64,000 nt of DNA from Blastococcus_B deserti (GCF_042682525.1 NZ_JBHUHP010000004.1:240767-304766); one strand, 5' to 3'; shown: positions 8,413 through 16,726, counted from the stretch's first letter. Translations and numbers: made by a program. Notes: generated from the sequence alone by a model not told the origin.

Positions 8413-9174
8413 ATGGATCCCGCGACCGCCCCACGCATCACGTTGCTGGACGGGTTCAGCCTCCGGTTGGGCGGCAGCGGACCCGGGACTGCGGTCGGGG
8501 TCCTCCCGCACGGAGTGCAGCGGCTGGTTGCCCACCTGTGTCTCACGGAGCGGTCGGCCCGCGCGGCGATCGCGGGCCATCTGTGGCCGGACGTGCCCGA
8601 GGAGCACGCCCACGGGAGCCTGCGGTCGGCGTTGTGGCGGCTGCACAAGACGGTCCCCGGCCTCATCGAGACGTCGAGAAACGCCATGCGTCTCGCCCCG
8701 GGGGTCCGCGTCGACATCCGGGAGCTCAGGGACTGGGCGCGAGGAGCGCTGGACCCACGTCTGGGCGCCGACGACGTGGTGGTGCCGCCAGCGGAGCTCC
8801 GCGGGGATCTTCTCCCCGGCTGGTACGACGACTGGGTGCTGCTCGAGCGGGAACGGCTGCGCCAGCTCCTGATGCACTCGCTGGAGGCCATGGCGGTCAA
8901 GCTCACGGATGCCGGACGGCACGGTGAGGCGCTGCAGGTGGCCTACTCGGCGGCGCGGCTCGAGCCGTTGCGCGAGAGCGCGCATCGCACGGTGGTCCGG
9001 GTACACCTCGCGGAGGGGAACGTCGCCGAGGCCCGGCGGGCGTACGACCTGTTCCGTGAGCTGCTCGCGGACGAGCTGGGTGTCGTCCCGAGCGATCAGA
9101 TGGCGCGGATGATCCCCGAGATCCCTCGTCCCCGGCGGAGCAGCCGTCCGGCGCAGGGAGACGGAGTGGGGTGA
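8413..9174 (+). CDS. SARP/BTAD-family transcriptional regulator 2
   Basis: This 253-aa regulator has the same plan as the one at 5618-6448: a winged-helix N-terminal half (IAGHLWPDVPEEHAHGSLRS near residue 60) and a BTAD half containing LLPGWYDDWVLLERERLRQL and LRESAHRTVVRVHLAEGNVA. Long stretches are identical between the two, which shows a local duplication. The ATG at 8413 follows GAGGGGG by 8 nt; a GTG 9 bp upstream is possible. The next gene, 412 bp downstream in the same direction, has 11-bp-spaced GGTGAC repeats in its promoter. That is the expected binding architecture for this regulator type, so it is the best candidate activator of the caspase operon. Confidence 0.87.
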   Translation: MDPATAPRITLLDGFSLRLGGSGPGTAVGVLPHGVQRLVAHLCLTERSARAAIAGHLWPDVPEEHAHGSLRSALWRLHKTVPGLIETSRNAMRLAPGVRVDIRELRDWARGALDPRLGADDVVVPPAELRGDLLPGWYDDWVLLERERLRQLLMHSLEAMAVKLTDAGRHGEALQVAYSAARLEPLRESAHRTVVRVHLAEGNVAEARRAYDLFRELLADELGVVPSDQMARMIPEIPRPRRSSRPAQGDGVG

Positions 9175-9586
9175 CGTGAGCGGCCGGTTCCCCGGCGTCA
9201 CGACACGGTGCCCTCGAGTGCCGCCCCTCCACGACCTTGAGCGGCGGGAGCACCGGCGGCCCGGGTCGTCGGCCGGAGCGGACCGTGCACGGTGCTCATG
9301 GCGAGCGGCCGCGGGCATGACGGCCGGCGTCCGGGGCTCGTCGGTCGAGGCGCGGGCCCGGGCACGATCGCCGTGACCATCGGACGTCGCCAGCTGCTGG
9401 CCGAGGCACCGGGGCGCCTCCCGCCGCCGTCCGGCCGATCCTGCGGAGACGGCCCCGCGGTCGCGGCGGGGCCGCACCCTTGGGGCAGGGCCTCCATCCG
9501 GGTGACGGAGCGGTGACGTCCGGGTGACAGGGCAGGCCTAGTTTCCCGAGCCTGGACCTTCCGCGCCGGGCCGAGGAGACCTCGCC
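9175..9586 (+). other. promoter-bearing intergenic region of the caspase operon
   Basis: These 412 bp contain no credible gene. Their last 90 bp carry three GGTGAC direct repeats, a -10-like TAGTTT and the ribosome site GAGGAGA of the first operon gene. Confidence 0.6.
9501..9544 (+). promoter_or_regulatory. candidate SARP-dependent promoter: three 11-bp-spaced GGTGAC repeats and a -10 box
   Basis: GGTGAC occurs at 9501-9506, 9512-9517 and 9523-9528, a period of exactly 11 bp, so all copies face the same side of the helix. TAGTTT at 9539-9544 can serve as the -10 element; the gap from the last repeat to it is 10 nt, or 9 if the repeat is read as a heptamer. Known SARP activators bind heptameric direct repeats with 11-bp spacing placed about 8 bp from the -10. 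A SARP-like gene lies just upstream. Binding by that protein is inference. Confidence 0.6.
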
Positions 9587-11164
9587 ATGGACCTCAAGCA
9601 ACTCATGGGCCGCGTCATCGACACGCTCTACGACGGCCTCACGGGGGGAAGCGCCGAGCTGCCGCTCCCCGACAACGTGATGCTCAACTGGCTGATGCCC
9701 GGAGTGCCCTTCGACCCGAGCGCCTTCGACTTCGCGATCCAGGGCCCCTTCGCCGGACCCAGTGAGCTGACCCTGGACTCCTTCCGCGAACTGGTCGAGG
9801 CGCTGATGGCTGACGACGGGGACGGTCAGGGAATGGATCGCGCGCAGGCCGTCGAGCAGGCGAAGGTGCTGTACCAGCAGAACCTGCTGGGCTCGTGGGA
9901 ACAGTGGTCGCGACTGGTCGACTTCATCCCGCTGGGTGTTCCGAGTGCCGAGGGCTCACGGTGGTCGGCGACCCGGGGTCAGGGGAAGCACAAGCACGTG
10001 TCCGTGGTGTTCGCCCAGGCGAACCAGACGCTGAGCCACGTGTACCGGGACACCCTGGAGCGTTGCGAGGTGGCCGACGAGCCGCTGACCGAGCAGCAGC
10101 AGAAGATCGTCGACCGGATGCGGGAGCTGCTCACCGAGAACGTCGAGGTCGAGGACTTCATCACCGGCGAGAAGCGCGTCGAGCCGCGGGAGAGCCGGGC
10201 GATGATCGCCTACAAGGAGAAGCGCAGCGCCTACGACAACGCGGTGACCGACTATGCATCGCGGCTGGCGCGGGCCAACAACGGCACCGCCGCCGACCTG
10301 ATCGAGTGGCAGCGCAGCGGGGGGATCTATCGCCGTCGGGCCACCGACGCGCTGCGTGACTGGATCGCGACCGGATACAAGAACGACATCGAACGGGCCC
10401 AGGCGACCCTGAGTCACATCCTGGGCGGGTCGATGGTGCAGTGGAAGGACAACCTCCTGCAGATCCTCGCCGACATCGACAACAACACCACGGGTGCCTT
10501 CGGTTACCCGTTCCACCCGGCCTCGGTCCTGCCCGGGGGCTTCGCCCGTTCGACCGGGTGGTCGCACTTCTCCGAGACGGACATGCAGCGGCGGGTCTCG
10601 TCGTCGTCCACGTCGCGGCAGGGCACGGCTTCCGTGGGGTTCACGCTCGGGTTCTTCTCCTTCGGCGGCGCCGGCGGCGGCGGTGTGAAGGAAGAAGAGT
10701 TCTCCTTCCAGAGCGAGAGCTTCGGCATGGAGTTCGACTACACCACCGTCGAGATCATGCGCCCCGCCTTCAATCCGAACTTCTTCCTCTCCCGCGGATG
10801 GCGCCCACGGGACTCCTTCATCCGGGACCACGGTCCGCTGCACTCGAACGGGGAGCAACCGCCCAAGGGGGCGATGATCGGCTACCCGACCAAGGCGCTG
10901 TTCGTCCGCGACCTCAAGATCTACTCGACGGACGTCGCGAGGTTCATGCGGTCGAGGGAGACCGACGTGAAGGGCGGTGCAACGTTCGCGATCGGGCCCA
11001 TCGGGGTGGGCGGCACCTATCAGCAGTCGAGCAAGCAGGGCCAGAGCAACCTCACCGTGCACAGTGATTCGATCGAGGTGACGGGGCTGCAGCTCGTGTG
11101 CTTCCTGTCCGCTCTGTTCCCCTACACCGCCAATCCCTCGCCGGACGTCAAGCACTGGATCTGA
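9587..11164 (+). CDS. unrecognised protein, candidate membrane-active effector of a caspase operon
   Basis: I cannot name a family for this 525-aa protein. Residues 1-300 are mainly helical and charged. The C-terminal part is beta-like, with two alternating small/hydrophobic stretches rich in Gly and Ser: 340-380 (core VGFTLGFFSFGGAGGGG) and 460-500 (core FAIGPIGVGGTYQQSS). Each is bordered by charged or serine-rich segments, as in amphipathic hairpins of beta-pore formers. Residues F383-R406 match a segment of the next protein. There is no signal peptide. The ATG has GAGGAGA about 10 nt upstream. The next gene is 12 bp away and a caspase-like protease ends the operon, so cleavage-activated pore formation is a reasonable hypothesis, not shown. 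A structural or storage role is also possible. Confidence 0.6.
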   Translation: MDLKQLMGRVIDTLYDGLTGGSAELPLPDNVMLNWLMPGVPFDPSAFDFAIQGPFAGPSELTLDSFRELVEALMADDGDGQGMDRAQAVEQAKVLYQQNLLGSWEQWSRLVDFIPLGVPSAEGSRWSATRGQGKHKHVSVVFAQANQTLSHVYRDTLERCEVADEPLTEQQQKIVDRMRELLTENVEVEDFITGEKRVEPRESRAMIAYKEKRSAYDNAVTDYASRLARANNGTAADLIEWQRSGGIYRRRATDALRDWIATGYKNDIERAQATLSHILGGSMVQWKDNLLQILADIDNNTTGAFGYPFHPASVLPGGFARSTGWSHFSETDMQRRVSSSSTSRQGTASVGFTLGFFSFGGAGGGGVKEEEFSFQSESFGMEFDYTTVEIMRPAFNPNFFLSRGWRPRDSFIRDHGPLHSNGEQPPKGAMIGYPTKALFVRDLKIYSTDVARFMRSRETDVKGGATFAIGPIGVGGTYQQSSKQGQSNLTVHSDSIEVTGLQLVCFLSALFPYTANPSPDVKHWI

Positions 11165-11176
11165 CGGCGGTCGACC

Positions 11177-12571
11177 ATGCTCCCCGACGGACTCCACATC
11201 GGGCTGGCCGCGTGGATCGCCGCCCGGCGTGAGGGTGACGGCTTCCCCGCGTGGCCCGCGCTACCCCTCGAGACCCGACTGGTCGACCTCGAGGCGCTGC
11301 AGACGGTTCACGACCTGGCACGCGCCGCCGAGTTCGCCCGCATGGTGAACTTCCTGCCGCAGAAGGGCGCCTATGCCGATCCGTTCGGCGGCACCCAGCC
11401 GCTCTGGGGCCTGCACCGCGACCTGCTGGGCCGGATGGTGTTCGCCGTCCGGGCCTGGACCGCGGCGGAGGACGAGCAGTGGCGCGCGGCGCGGCGCATC
11501 CTCTGGGAGGAGGGTCCGGACGGCAGCCCGAGGATGACGTCGGCGTTCCGGCTCTACGACGAGCTGCGGCTGGCCTACCAGCAACTGGTCGAGGCCGGAG
11601 CCGGGGCCGCCGAGCTCACCGTCGCCCACGCGGCATGGACCGCCACCGGACACAAGCTCGAGGTGGAGGCGGCCCTCGCCACCATCAACCGGCTGGCTCG
11701 ACGGTCGTCTCTCCCGCAGGCCGAGAACGAGCGGCTGTCCCTGGAGCCCGACCGGCTGCCGGCCACCACGGACGGGTCGTACGCGGTCACCACCTTCTCG
11801 CCCGTGTCGGCCGTGCGGGTCGAGACCTGGCTCACCGCGGAGGCGACGCTCGACGAGCTGGAGGCTGCGGTCGGGGACGCGCAGCCGCGAGCGAAGTGGA
11901 CGGCGTGGCGGTCGGTGCGTACCGGGGCGGTCCGCTTCCGCTACGCGGTCCTCGACCTGCACCGTGCCTGGTTCACCGGCACCCTCTACCGGGCCGACGA
12001 CTGGCGACTGGGCGACGGCTCGGTCGCCGCTGCGGGCGACGGCGCCGGCGGCCAGATCCCCGCGTACGTCCGCAGTGTCTACCTGGTGTCCCTCGAGGAG
12101 GTGCGGACCGGCCCGAAGCCGCCCCTGCCGGACCCACGTCCCCCGCCGTTCCCGCGCTTTCCCGTCGTCGTCGACCGGGTGCGTCCCCGGCCGGGGCTCC
12201 ATGCCCCTGCCGAGAGCCGGCTCTCGCTCTCGGAGGCGCCTCGGGCGGGCGTCATGGTCTCCGCGTCTCCACCGGCCCCCGCGGACGTCTCCGTGATGCC
12301 GGTGCACCCGGTCGCGCTGGCCGCGTCGACCCGGGCCCCCGACCTGGAGTGGCATGCGGCTCCTCTCGGCCGGCTCCGGGTGGCCACGGTCGCGGACTTC
12401 TCACAGCGCCTCACCATCGCCACCACCTTGATCGCGGTCCAGGAGTCCTCCTCCGCTCCGTCGACGGGGCCGGTGCCGCCGACCGCTCCGGTCTTCGTGG
12501 TGGGGTTCGGCTGCGTCCCGCTGCCGGCCTCACCCCAGCCCAATCCCGCATACCAGTGGACCCTGCCGTAG
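11177..12571 (+). CDS. unrecognised protein sharing a beta module with its upstream neighbour
   Basis: This 464-aa protein is unknown to me. Residues 1-175 are helical. Residues 200-310 look like beta sheet and include F254-R277, which aligns without gaps to F383-R406 of the protein before it: shared aromatic and branched positions, a central Arg, then Phe, and a final Trp-Arg. A second match follows (R299-L306 here, K436-L443 there). Residues 310-370 are proline-rich and probably disordered. The C-terminus is hydrophobic, then proline-rich. It starts 12 bp after the first gene and ends 16 bp before the caspase gene, so the three are co-transcribed. It could be a partner, inhibitor or second effector. 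The proline-rich linker is a plausible protease target, which is inference. Confidence 0.6.
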   Translation: MLPDGLHIGLAAWIAARREGDGFPAWPALPLETRLVDLEALQTVHDLARAAEFARMVNFLPQKGAYADPFGGTQPLWGLHRDLLGRMVFAVRAWTAAEDEQWRAARRILWEEGPDGSPRMTSAFRLYDELRLAYQQLVEAGAGAAELTVAHAAWTATGHKLEVEAALATINRLARRSSLPQAENERLSLEPDRLPATTDGSYAVTTFSPVSAVRVETWLTAEATLDELEAAVGDAQPRAKWTAWRSVRTGAVRFRYAVLDLHRAWFTGTLYRADDWRLGDGSVAAAGDGAGGQIPAYVRSVYLVSLEEVRTGPKPPLPDPRPPPFPRFPVVVDRVRPRPGLHAPAESRLSLSEAPRAGVMVSASPPAPADVSVMPVHPVALAASTRAPDLEWHAAPLGRLRVATVADFSQRLTIATTLIAVQESSSAPSTGPVPPTAPVFVVGFGCVPLPASPQPNPAYQWTLP

Positions 12572-12587
12572 GACGAGAGGCACCCCG

Positions 12588-13952
12588 ATGTTCCAGTCCA
12601 GCCGCTTCACCACCGTCGTCACCCAGGACACGCGCGACCGGCTCACCCGGGCGGTCGACAACAGCAAGCCCGTCGCGCGGGGGGAGACCCACCGCGGCGC
12701 GGTCACCGCGATCCAGGCCGCCCTGGCCGAGCTCAACAGCGGATACCTGGTCGGCGCCGAGGTCGACGGCTACTTCGGCAACCGCACCTCCCGGGCCGTC
12801 GAGGTCTTCCAGCGCGACTACGGCCTGATCGCCGACGGCGTTGTCGGCCGACAGGTCCTGACCCAGCTCGACTCCATCTACTCGGGGACGGTGCGGCGCG
12901 CGCCGCACGGTGTCAGCGTCCACATCGGCGTCGACCGGGTGGACCCGGGGCACTACGGCGACCCGATGACGCTCCCCTCGTGCGAGAACGACGCCAAGGC
13001 GATGCGGGACCTCGCCGAGTCCATCGGTTACGACACCCTGCTGTTCGTGAACGAGCAGGCGACCACGGCCAACTTCTGCGCCTTCCTGCGGTCGGCCGCG
13101 GTCAACCTCTTCGCGGGCGACAGCATGTTCGCCACCTTCTCCGGCCACGGCGGGCGGCTGCCCAACGCCTCGGACGACGAGGAGCCCGACCTGCTCGACG
13201 AGACCCTCTGCTTCTACGACCGCATGCTGCTCGACGACGAGCTCTACGCGATGCTCGGTGACCTGCGGGAAGGCGTCCGGGTGCACGTGGTCTTCGACAG
13301 CTGTCACTCCGGCACCGCGCTGAAGAACATCATGATCACGCCCGACGAGGCCGCGGAGGAGCAGCGCAGGCGGTACGTGGAAGGGGTCGCGACGGCGCTG
13401 TCGAAGACCTTGCCGTTCACGGGTGCGGGACCGGATGCCGGCGAGGGCGGCGAGGACGGCGGGCCGTCGCCGATCCCGATCGTGCCCGCGTTCCTGGAGA
13501 AGGCTCTGGACGGGGAGAAGCCCGAGCTGGTGGACCCGCCGAAGGGTGATGCGGCGAAGGACGAGGTGATCGCCGCGCTGTTCGGCGACCTCTATCACGA
13601 CACGTCGTTCGGCAAGGGCAAGTTCCTCGAGGGAACGCAGGTGTACGACCGCAACAAGGCGGTGTACGACACGGTGCTGGACCTCGTCGGGTCGAAGGCG
13701 CAGGGCCAGCTCCCGTGCACGGTCACGTCCCTGTCCGCCTGTGACGATCCGCAGACCACGCCCGCCGGCAATCCCCTGTCACTGTTCACGTTCAACCTCA
13801 CCCAGGCCTGGTCCGGTGGTTACCCCGGCTCCTACAGCCAATTCCTCCGTGCCCTGCGGGAGAGGTCGCGGCCGGACGCGACGCCGCAGCTCAATGCCTA
13901 CGGCTCGGGGGGCGCTCTCGCTCGCCTGCACGAGCGGCCCTTCGTCTTCTGA
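12588..13952 (+). CDS. caspase-family protease with N-terminal peptidoglycan-binding domain
   Basis: Residues about 35-97 form a PG_binding_1-type domain (AIQAALAEL, GYFGNRTSRAVEVFQRDYGL, DGVVGRQVL). Residues about 108-450 form a caspase-fold (peptidase C14) domain. The catalytic pair is visible: H187 in SGHGG and C239 in DSCHSG. The Asp before Ser-Cys is typical of metacaspase-like enzymes that cut after basic residues. A long insertion (about 245-345) follows the catalytic Cys and may be a linker or autocleavage segment. There is no signal peptide, so the wall-binding-like domain probably acts in the cytoplasm as a sensor. The ATG has GAGAGG 8 nt upstream. It is the last gene of the operon and most likely cuts one of the two proteins encoded before it. 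Confidence 0.88.
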   Translation: MFQSSRFTTVVTQDTRDRLTRAVDNSKPVARGETHRGAVTAIQAALAELNSGYLVGAEVDGYFGNRTSRAVEVFQRDYGLIADGVVGRQVLTQLDSIYSGTVRRAPHGVSVHIGVDRVDPGHYGDPMTLPSCENDAKAMRDLAESIGYDTLLFVNEQATTANFCAFLRSAAVNLFAGDSMFATFSGHGGRLPNASDDEEPDLLDETLCFYDRMLLDDELYAMLGDLREGVRVHVVFDSCHSGTALKNIMITPDEAAEEQRRRYVEGVATALSKTLPFTGAGPDAGEGGEDGGPSPIPIVPAFLEKALDGEKPELVDPPKGDAAKDEVIAALFGDLYHDTSFGKGKFLEGTQVYDRNKAVYDTVLDLVGSKAQGQLPCTVTSLSACDDPQTTPAGNPLSLFTFNLTQAWSGGYPGSYSQFLRALRERSRPDATPQLNAYGSGGALARLHERPFVF

Positions 13953-14161
13953 GTGCACGCGGTCGCGGGGACCGGACCCGCCGCCGGACCCGGCCGGTCG
14001 CGGAGGGCGGCCGTACCGCAGGGATCCGACGGCCCCTGGCCGCGGCACGCATGACGGGATGCACCCGGCCCTGCGCCGCGCCGGCTCGCCGCCGGCTGGC
14101 GCGCCGTGGTCCCCGGGTGTCCGATGGGTGTCTGCGCATCGACGCCCGTCGAGGAGTTCCC

Positions 14162-16042
14162 ATGCCGCGTCGCCGGATCACTCTCCTGGCCCTGGGTGGA
14201 CTCGCGGCCGGCGCCCTCGCGGCCGGCGCGCCCTCCAGCACGGCTGCCGGGGTTCCGGCGCAGGAGAAGGTGCCGCTCGCCGTCGGCACGGGCGGTGCCG
14301 TGGCCACGGTGGACCCCGACGCGACGCGGGTCGGCCTCGAGGTCCTGGCCGACGGCGGCAACGCGGCCGACGCGGCGGTCGCCGCGGCCGCCGCGCTGGG
14401 CGTGACGGAGCCGTACTCGGCGGGGATCGGGGGTGGCGGCTTCTTCGTCTACTACGACGCCGCCAGCGCGACGGTGACCACCATCGACGGACGGGAGACC
14501 GCGCCCCTCGCGATGGGCGCCGGGGCCTTCCTCGACGACGCGGGCAACCCCCTGCCGTTCGACGAGGCCGTCCAGAGCGGCCTGTCGGTGGGGACGCCCG
14601 GCACGCCCCGCACCTGGGCCCGCGCGCTGGAGCAGTTCGGGACGCTGTCGCTGCCGGACGCGCTGCGGGGTGCCATCCGGCTCGCCGACGAGGGGTTCGT
14701 CGTCGACGAGACGTTCCGGCAGCAGACCGCGGACAACGAGGCGAAGTTCCGCCGGTTCCAGCCGACGGCCGAGCTGTTCCTGCCGGACGGCGCGCTTCCC
14801 GAGGTCGGGTCCGTCTTCCGGAACCCGGACCTGGCGCGCACCTACGAGCTCCTGGCCGCCAAGGGTGTGGACGCCTTCTACACCGGAGAGCTCGCCGGGG
14901 ACGTCGTCGCGACGGTCCAGGACCCACCGGAGGCGCCAGGTACCGCCGAGGTGCGTCCCGGCCTGCTGACCGAGGAGGACCTGGCCCGCTACGACGCCCC
15001 CTTCCGCGAGCCGACCAGGGTGGAGTACCGGGGCCTGGAGGTGTACGGCATGGCCCCGCCGTCGAGCGGTGGCTCGACCGTCGGCGAGGCACTGAACATC
15101 CTCGAGCGGTTCGGCCTGGAGTCGATGCCCGACGTGCCGGGACTGCATTCCTACCTGGAGGCGAGCGCACTGGCCTTCGCCGACCGCAACGCGTACGTCG
15201 GCGATCCCGCATACGTGCAGGTTCCCCTCGCCGAGCTGCTCTCCGAGGAGTACGCCGCCGAGCGGGCCTGCGCCCTGGATCCGGCCACCGCCCAGGACAA
15301 GCCGACGGGGGCGGGCAGCCCCGACGGCGAGTACGGACCGTGCCCGGTGCCGGACCAGCCGACGGTGGGGGAGGGCGCGGAGGGCCCCTCCACCACCCAT
15401 CTGACCGTCGGGGACGCGGCGGGGAACATCGCGAGCTACACCCTGACCATCGAGCAGACCGGCGGCAGCGGCATCACGGTGCCCGGCCGCGGCTTCATCC
15501 TCAACAACGAGCTGACCGACTTCACGTTCGCGGCCGCCGACCCGACCAGGCCGGAGCCGAACCTGCCCGCCCCGGGCAAGCGCCCGCGCAGCAGCATGTC
15601 CCCGACCATCGTCCTGCGCGAGGGGGAGCCCGTCCTGGCCCTCGGCTCCCCGGGCGGCAGCACGATCATCACGACGGTGCTCCAGACGCTGCTGAACCGG
15701 ATCGACGGCGGCATGAACCTGGCCCAGGCGATCGCCGCGCCCCGGGCCAGCCAGCGGAACGCTCCGACGACCGACGCGGAACCTGCCTTCATCGACGCCT
15801 ACGGCGCGGCCCTCGGGGCGCTGGGCCACGAGTTCCGGTCCGTCGCGGAGATCGGTGCGGCGACGGGCATCGAGTACCTGCCCGACGGGCGGGTGCTGGC
15901 CGCGGCCGAGGCCGTGCGGCGCGGCGGTGGGAGCGCCGCCGTCGTGCACACCCCGCCGGGGGGCCCCGGCGCCCCGGCACCGGACGACCCGGGGCTCGCG
16001 CCGGACCTCGGGGACGACCGGGAGCCCGCCGCTCCGGAATGA
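14162..16042 (+). CDS. ggt: gamma-glutamyltransferase
   Basis: GGT hydrolyses or transfers gamma-glutamyl groups. The precursor cuts itself to expose an N-terminal threonine on the small subunit. This 626-aa protein has an export-type N-terminus (PRRR then a hydrophobic Ala/Gly/Leu stretch to about residue 30) and the substrate loop SAGIGGGGFF. The autocleavage motif is STTHL, with T411 the predicted nucleophile. Later motifs GFILNNELTDF, GKRPRSSMSPT and GSPGGSTI are also present. Full family length. The ATG has GAGGAG upstream; longer in-frame starts lack one. A proline-rich tail (from about 595) is extra. It stands alone between the caspase operon and the tetR gene. Confidence 0.95.
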   Translation: MPRRRITLLALGGLAAGALAAGAPSSTAAGVPAQEKVPLAVGTGGAVATVDPDATRVGLEVLADGGNAADAAVAAAAALGVTEPYSAGIGGGGFFVYYDAASATVTTIDGRETAPLAMGAGAFLDDAGNPLPFDEAVQSGLSVGTPGTPRTWARALEQFGTLSLPDALRGAIRLADEGFVVDETFRQQTADNEAKFRRFQPTAELFLPDGALPEVGSVFRNPDLARTYELLAAKGVDAFYTGELAGDVVATVQDPPEAPGTAEVRPGLLTEEDLARYDAPFREPTRVEYRGLEVYGMAPPSSGGSTVGEALNILERFGLESMPDVPGLHSYLEASALAFADRNAYVGDPAYVQVPLAELLSEEYAAERACALDPATAQDKPTGAGSPDGEYGPCPVPDQPTVGEGAEGPSTTHLTVGDAAGNIASYTLTIEQTGGSGITVPGRGFILNNELTDFTFAAADPTRPEPNLPAPGKRPRSSMSPTIVLREGEPVLALGSPGGSTIITTVLQTLLNRIDGGMNLAQAIAAPRASQRNAPTTDAEPAFIDAYGAALGALGHEFRSVAEIGAATGIEYLPDGRVLAAAEAVRRGGGSAAVVHTPPGGPGAPAPDDPGLAPDLGDDREPAAPE

Positions 16043-16079
16043 CCCTCCCCGGCCTGTAACCGAGGTCATCGACCACCCC

Positions 16080-16119
16080 GGTCGGCTGACCGACCGAAAT
16101 GGTCGGTAGCCGTTACCGT
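16080..16119 (+). promoter_or_regulatory. TetR operator (three alternating half-sites) overlapping the -10 region
   Basis: ACCGACCgaaatGGTCGGT at 16089-16107 is a perfect 7-5-7 inverted repeat. A third half-site, GGTCGG at 16080-16085, makes a second overlapping palindrome with CCGACC. TACCGT at 16114-16119 lies 7 nt before the ATG at 16127, the spacing of a leaderless actinobacterial promoter. A repressor bound here would cover the promoter of the tetR/MMPL operon, giving autoregulation and drug-type induction. Confidence 0.75.
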
Positions 16120-16126
16120 AGGGCGC

Positions 16127-16726
16127 ATGGGGCGTCCCTTCCGGCAGCAGATCGACGAGGGCATCCTCGACCGCGCTGCCGCACTGTTCGCGCGCCACGG
16201 CTTCGAGCACACGTCGGTGCAGGCCGTGGCGGACGCTGTCGGCCTGTCGAAGGCCGGCCTGCTCCACCACTTCCGCAGCAAGGAGACCCTGCACCAGGCG
16301 GTGCTCGCGCACGCCGAGGGCCTGGGGCAGCGGGTGCTCGGGCAGGTGCGGGAACTGCCGCACGGCGCCGCGCGGGACCGGCGGGCCGTGGAGGTCCTCG
16401 TGGACGTCGCGCTGGCGCACCCGGGCGTCGTCGCCCTGCTCCTCGCGCCGGTCACCCAGGCCGGCACCGGCGCCGGTGCCCTCGAACCGGGCAGTGCGGG
16501 CGCCGCGGCCCTGGAGGCGTTCGGCGTCGACCTGGAGACCGCCGATCCCGACCGCGCCGTCCGCGTGGTCGGCGCCCTGGGGGCGCTGGCGGTGCTCACG
16601 CTGGCGGCCCACCAGCAGGACCAGATCACCGCATGGCGCCCGCTCGTGGTCGCCACCTGCCTCGACGCACTCGGCTCCCGCCGTCCCGGCGCCGCTCTTC
16701 CCGACCCCGACCAGGTGGAGGCCTGA
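16127..16726 (+). CDS. TetR-family transcriptional repressor
   Basis: The N-terminal TetR helix-turn-helix is complete (ILDRAAALFARHGFEHTSVQAVADAVGLSKAGLLHHFRSKETL, about residues 13-57), followed by an all-helical ligand-binding domain of ordinary size (199 aa). There is no leader: TACCGT sits 7 nt before the ATG. The palindrome ACCGACC-N5-GGTCGGT lies immediately upstream and is the likely operator. The stop codon is 5 bp before the start of an MMPL transporter gene, so regulator and exporter form one operon, a standard local-repressor arrangement. Ligand unknown; a hydrophobic compound or lipid is expected from the partner. Confidence 0.93.
   Translation: MGRPFRQQIDEGILDRAAALFARHGFEHTSVQAVADAVGLSKAGLLHHFRSKETLHQAVLAHAEGLGQRVLGQVRELPHGAARDRRAVEVLVDVALAHPGVVALLLAPVTQAGTGAGALEPGSAGAAALEAFGVDLETADPDRAVRVVGALGALAVLTLAAHQQDQITAWRPLVVATCLDALGSRRPGAALPDPDQVEA

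Noticed and set aside
9587..11164. Calling the first caspase-operon protein a gasdermin
   Set aside because: Only the gene context is similar. Its length, helical N-terminal half and internal motifs do not allow that name from sequence alone.
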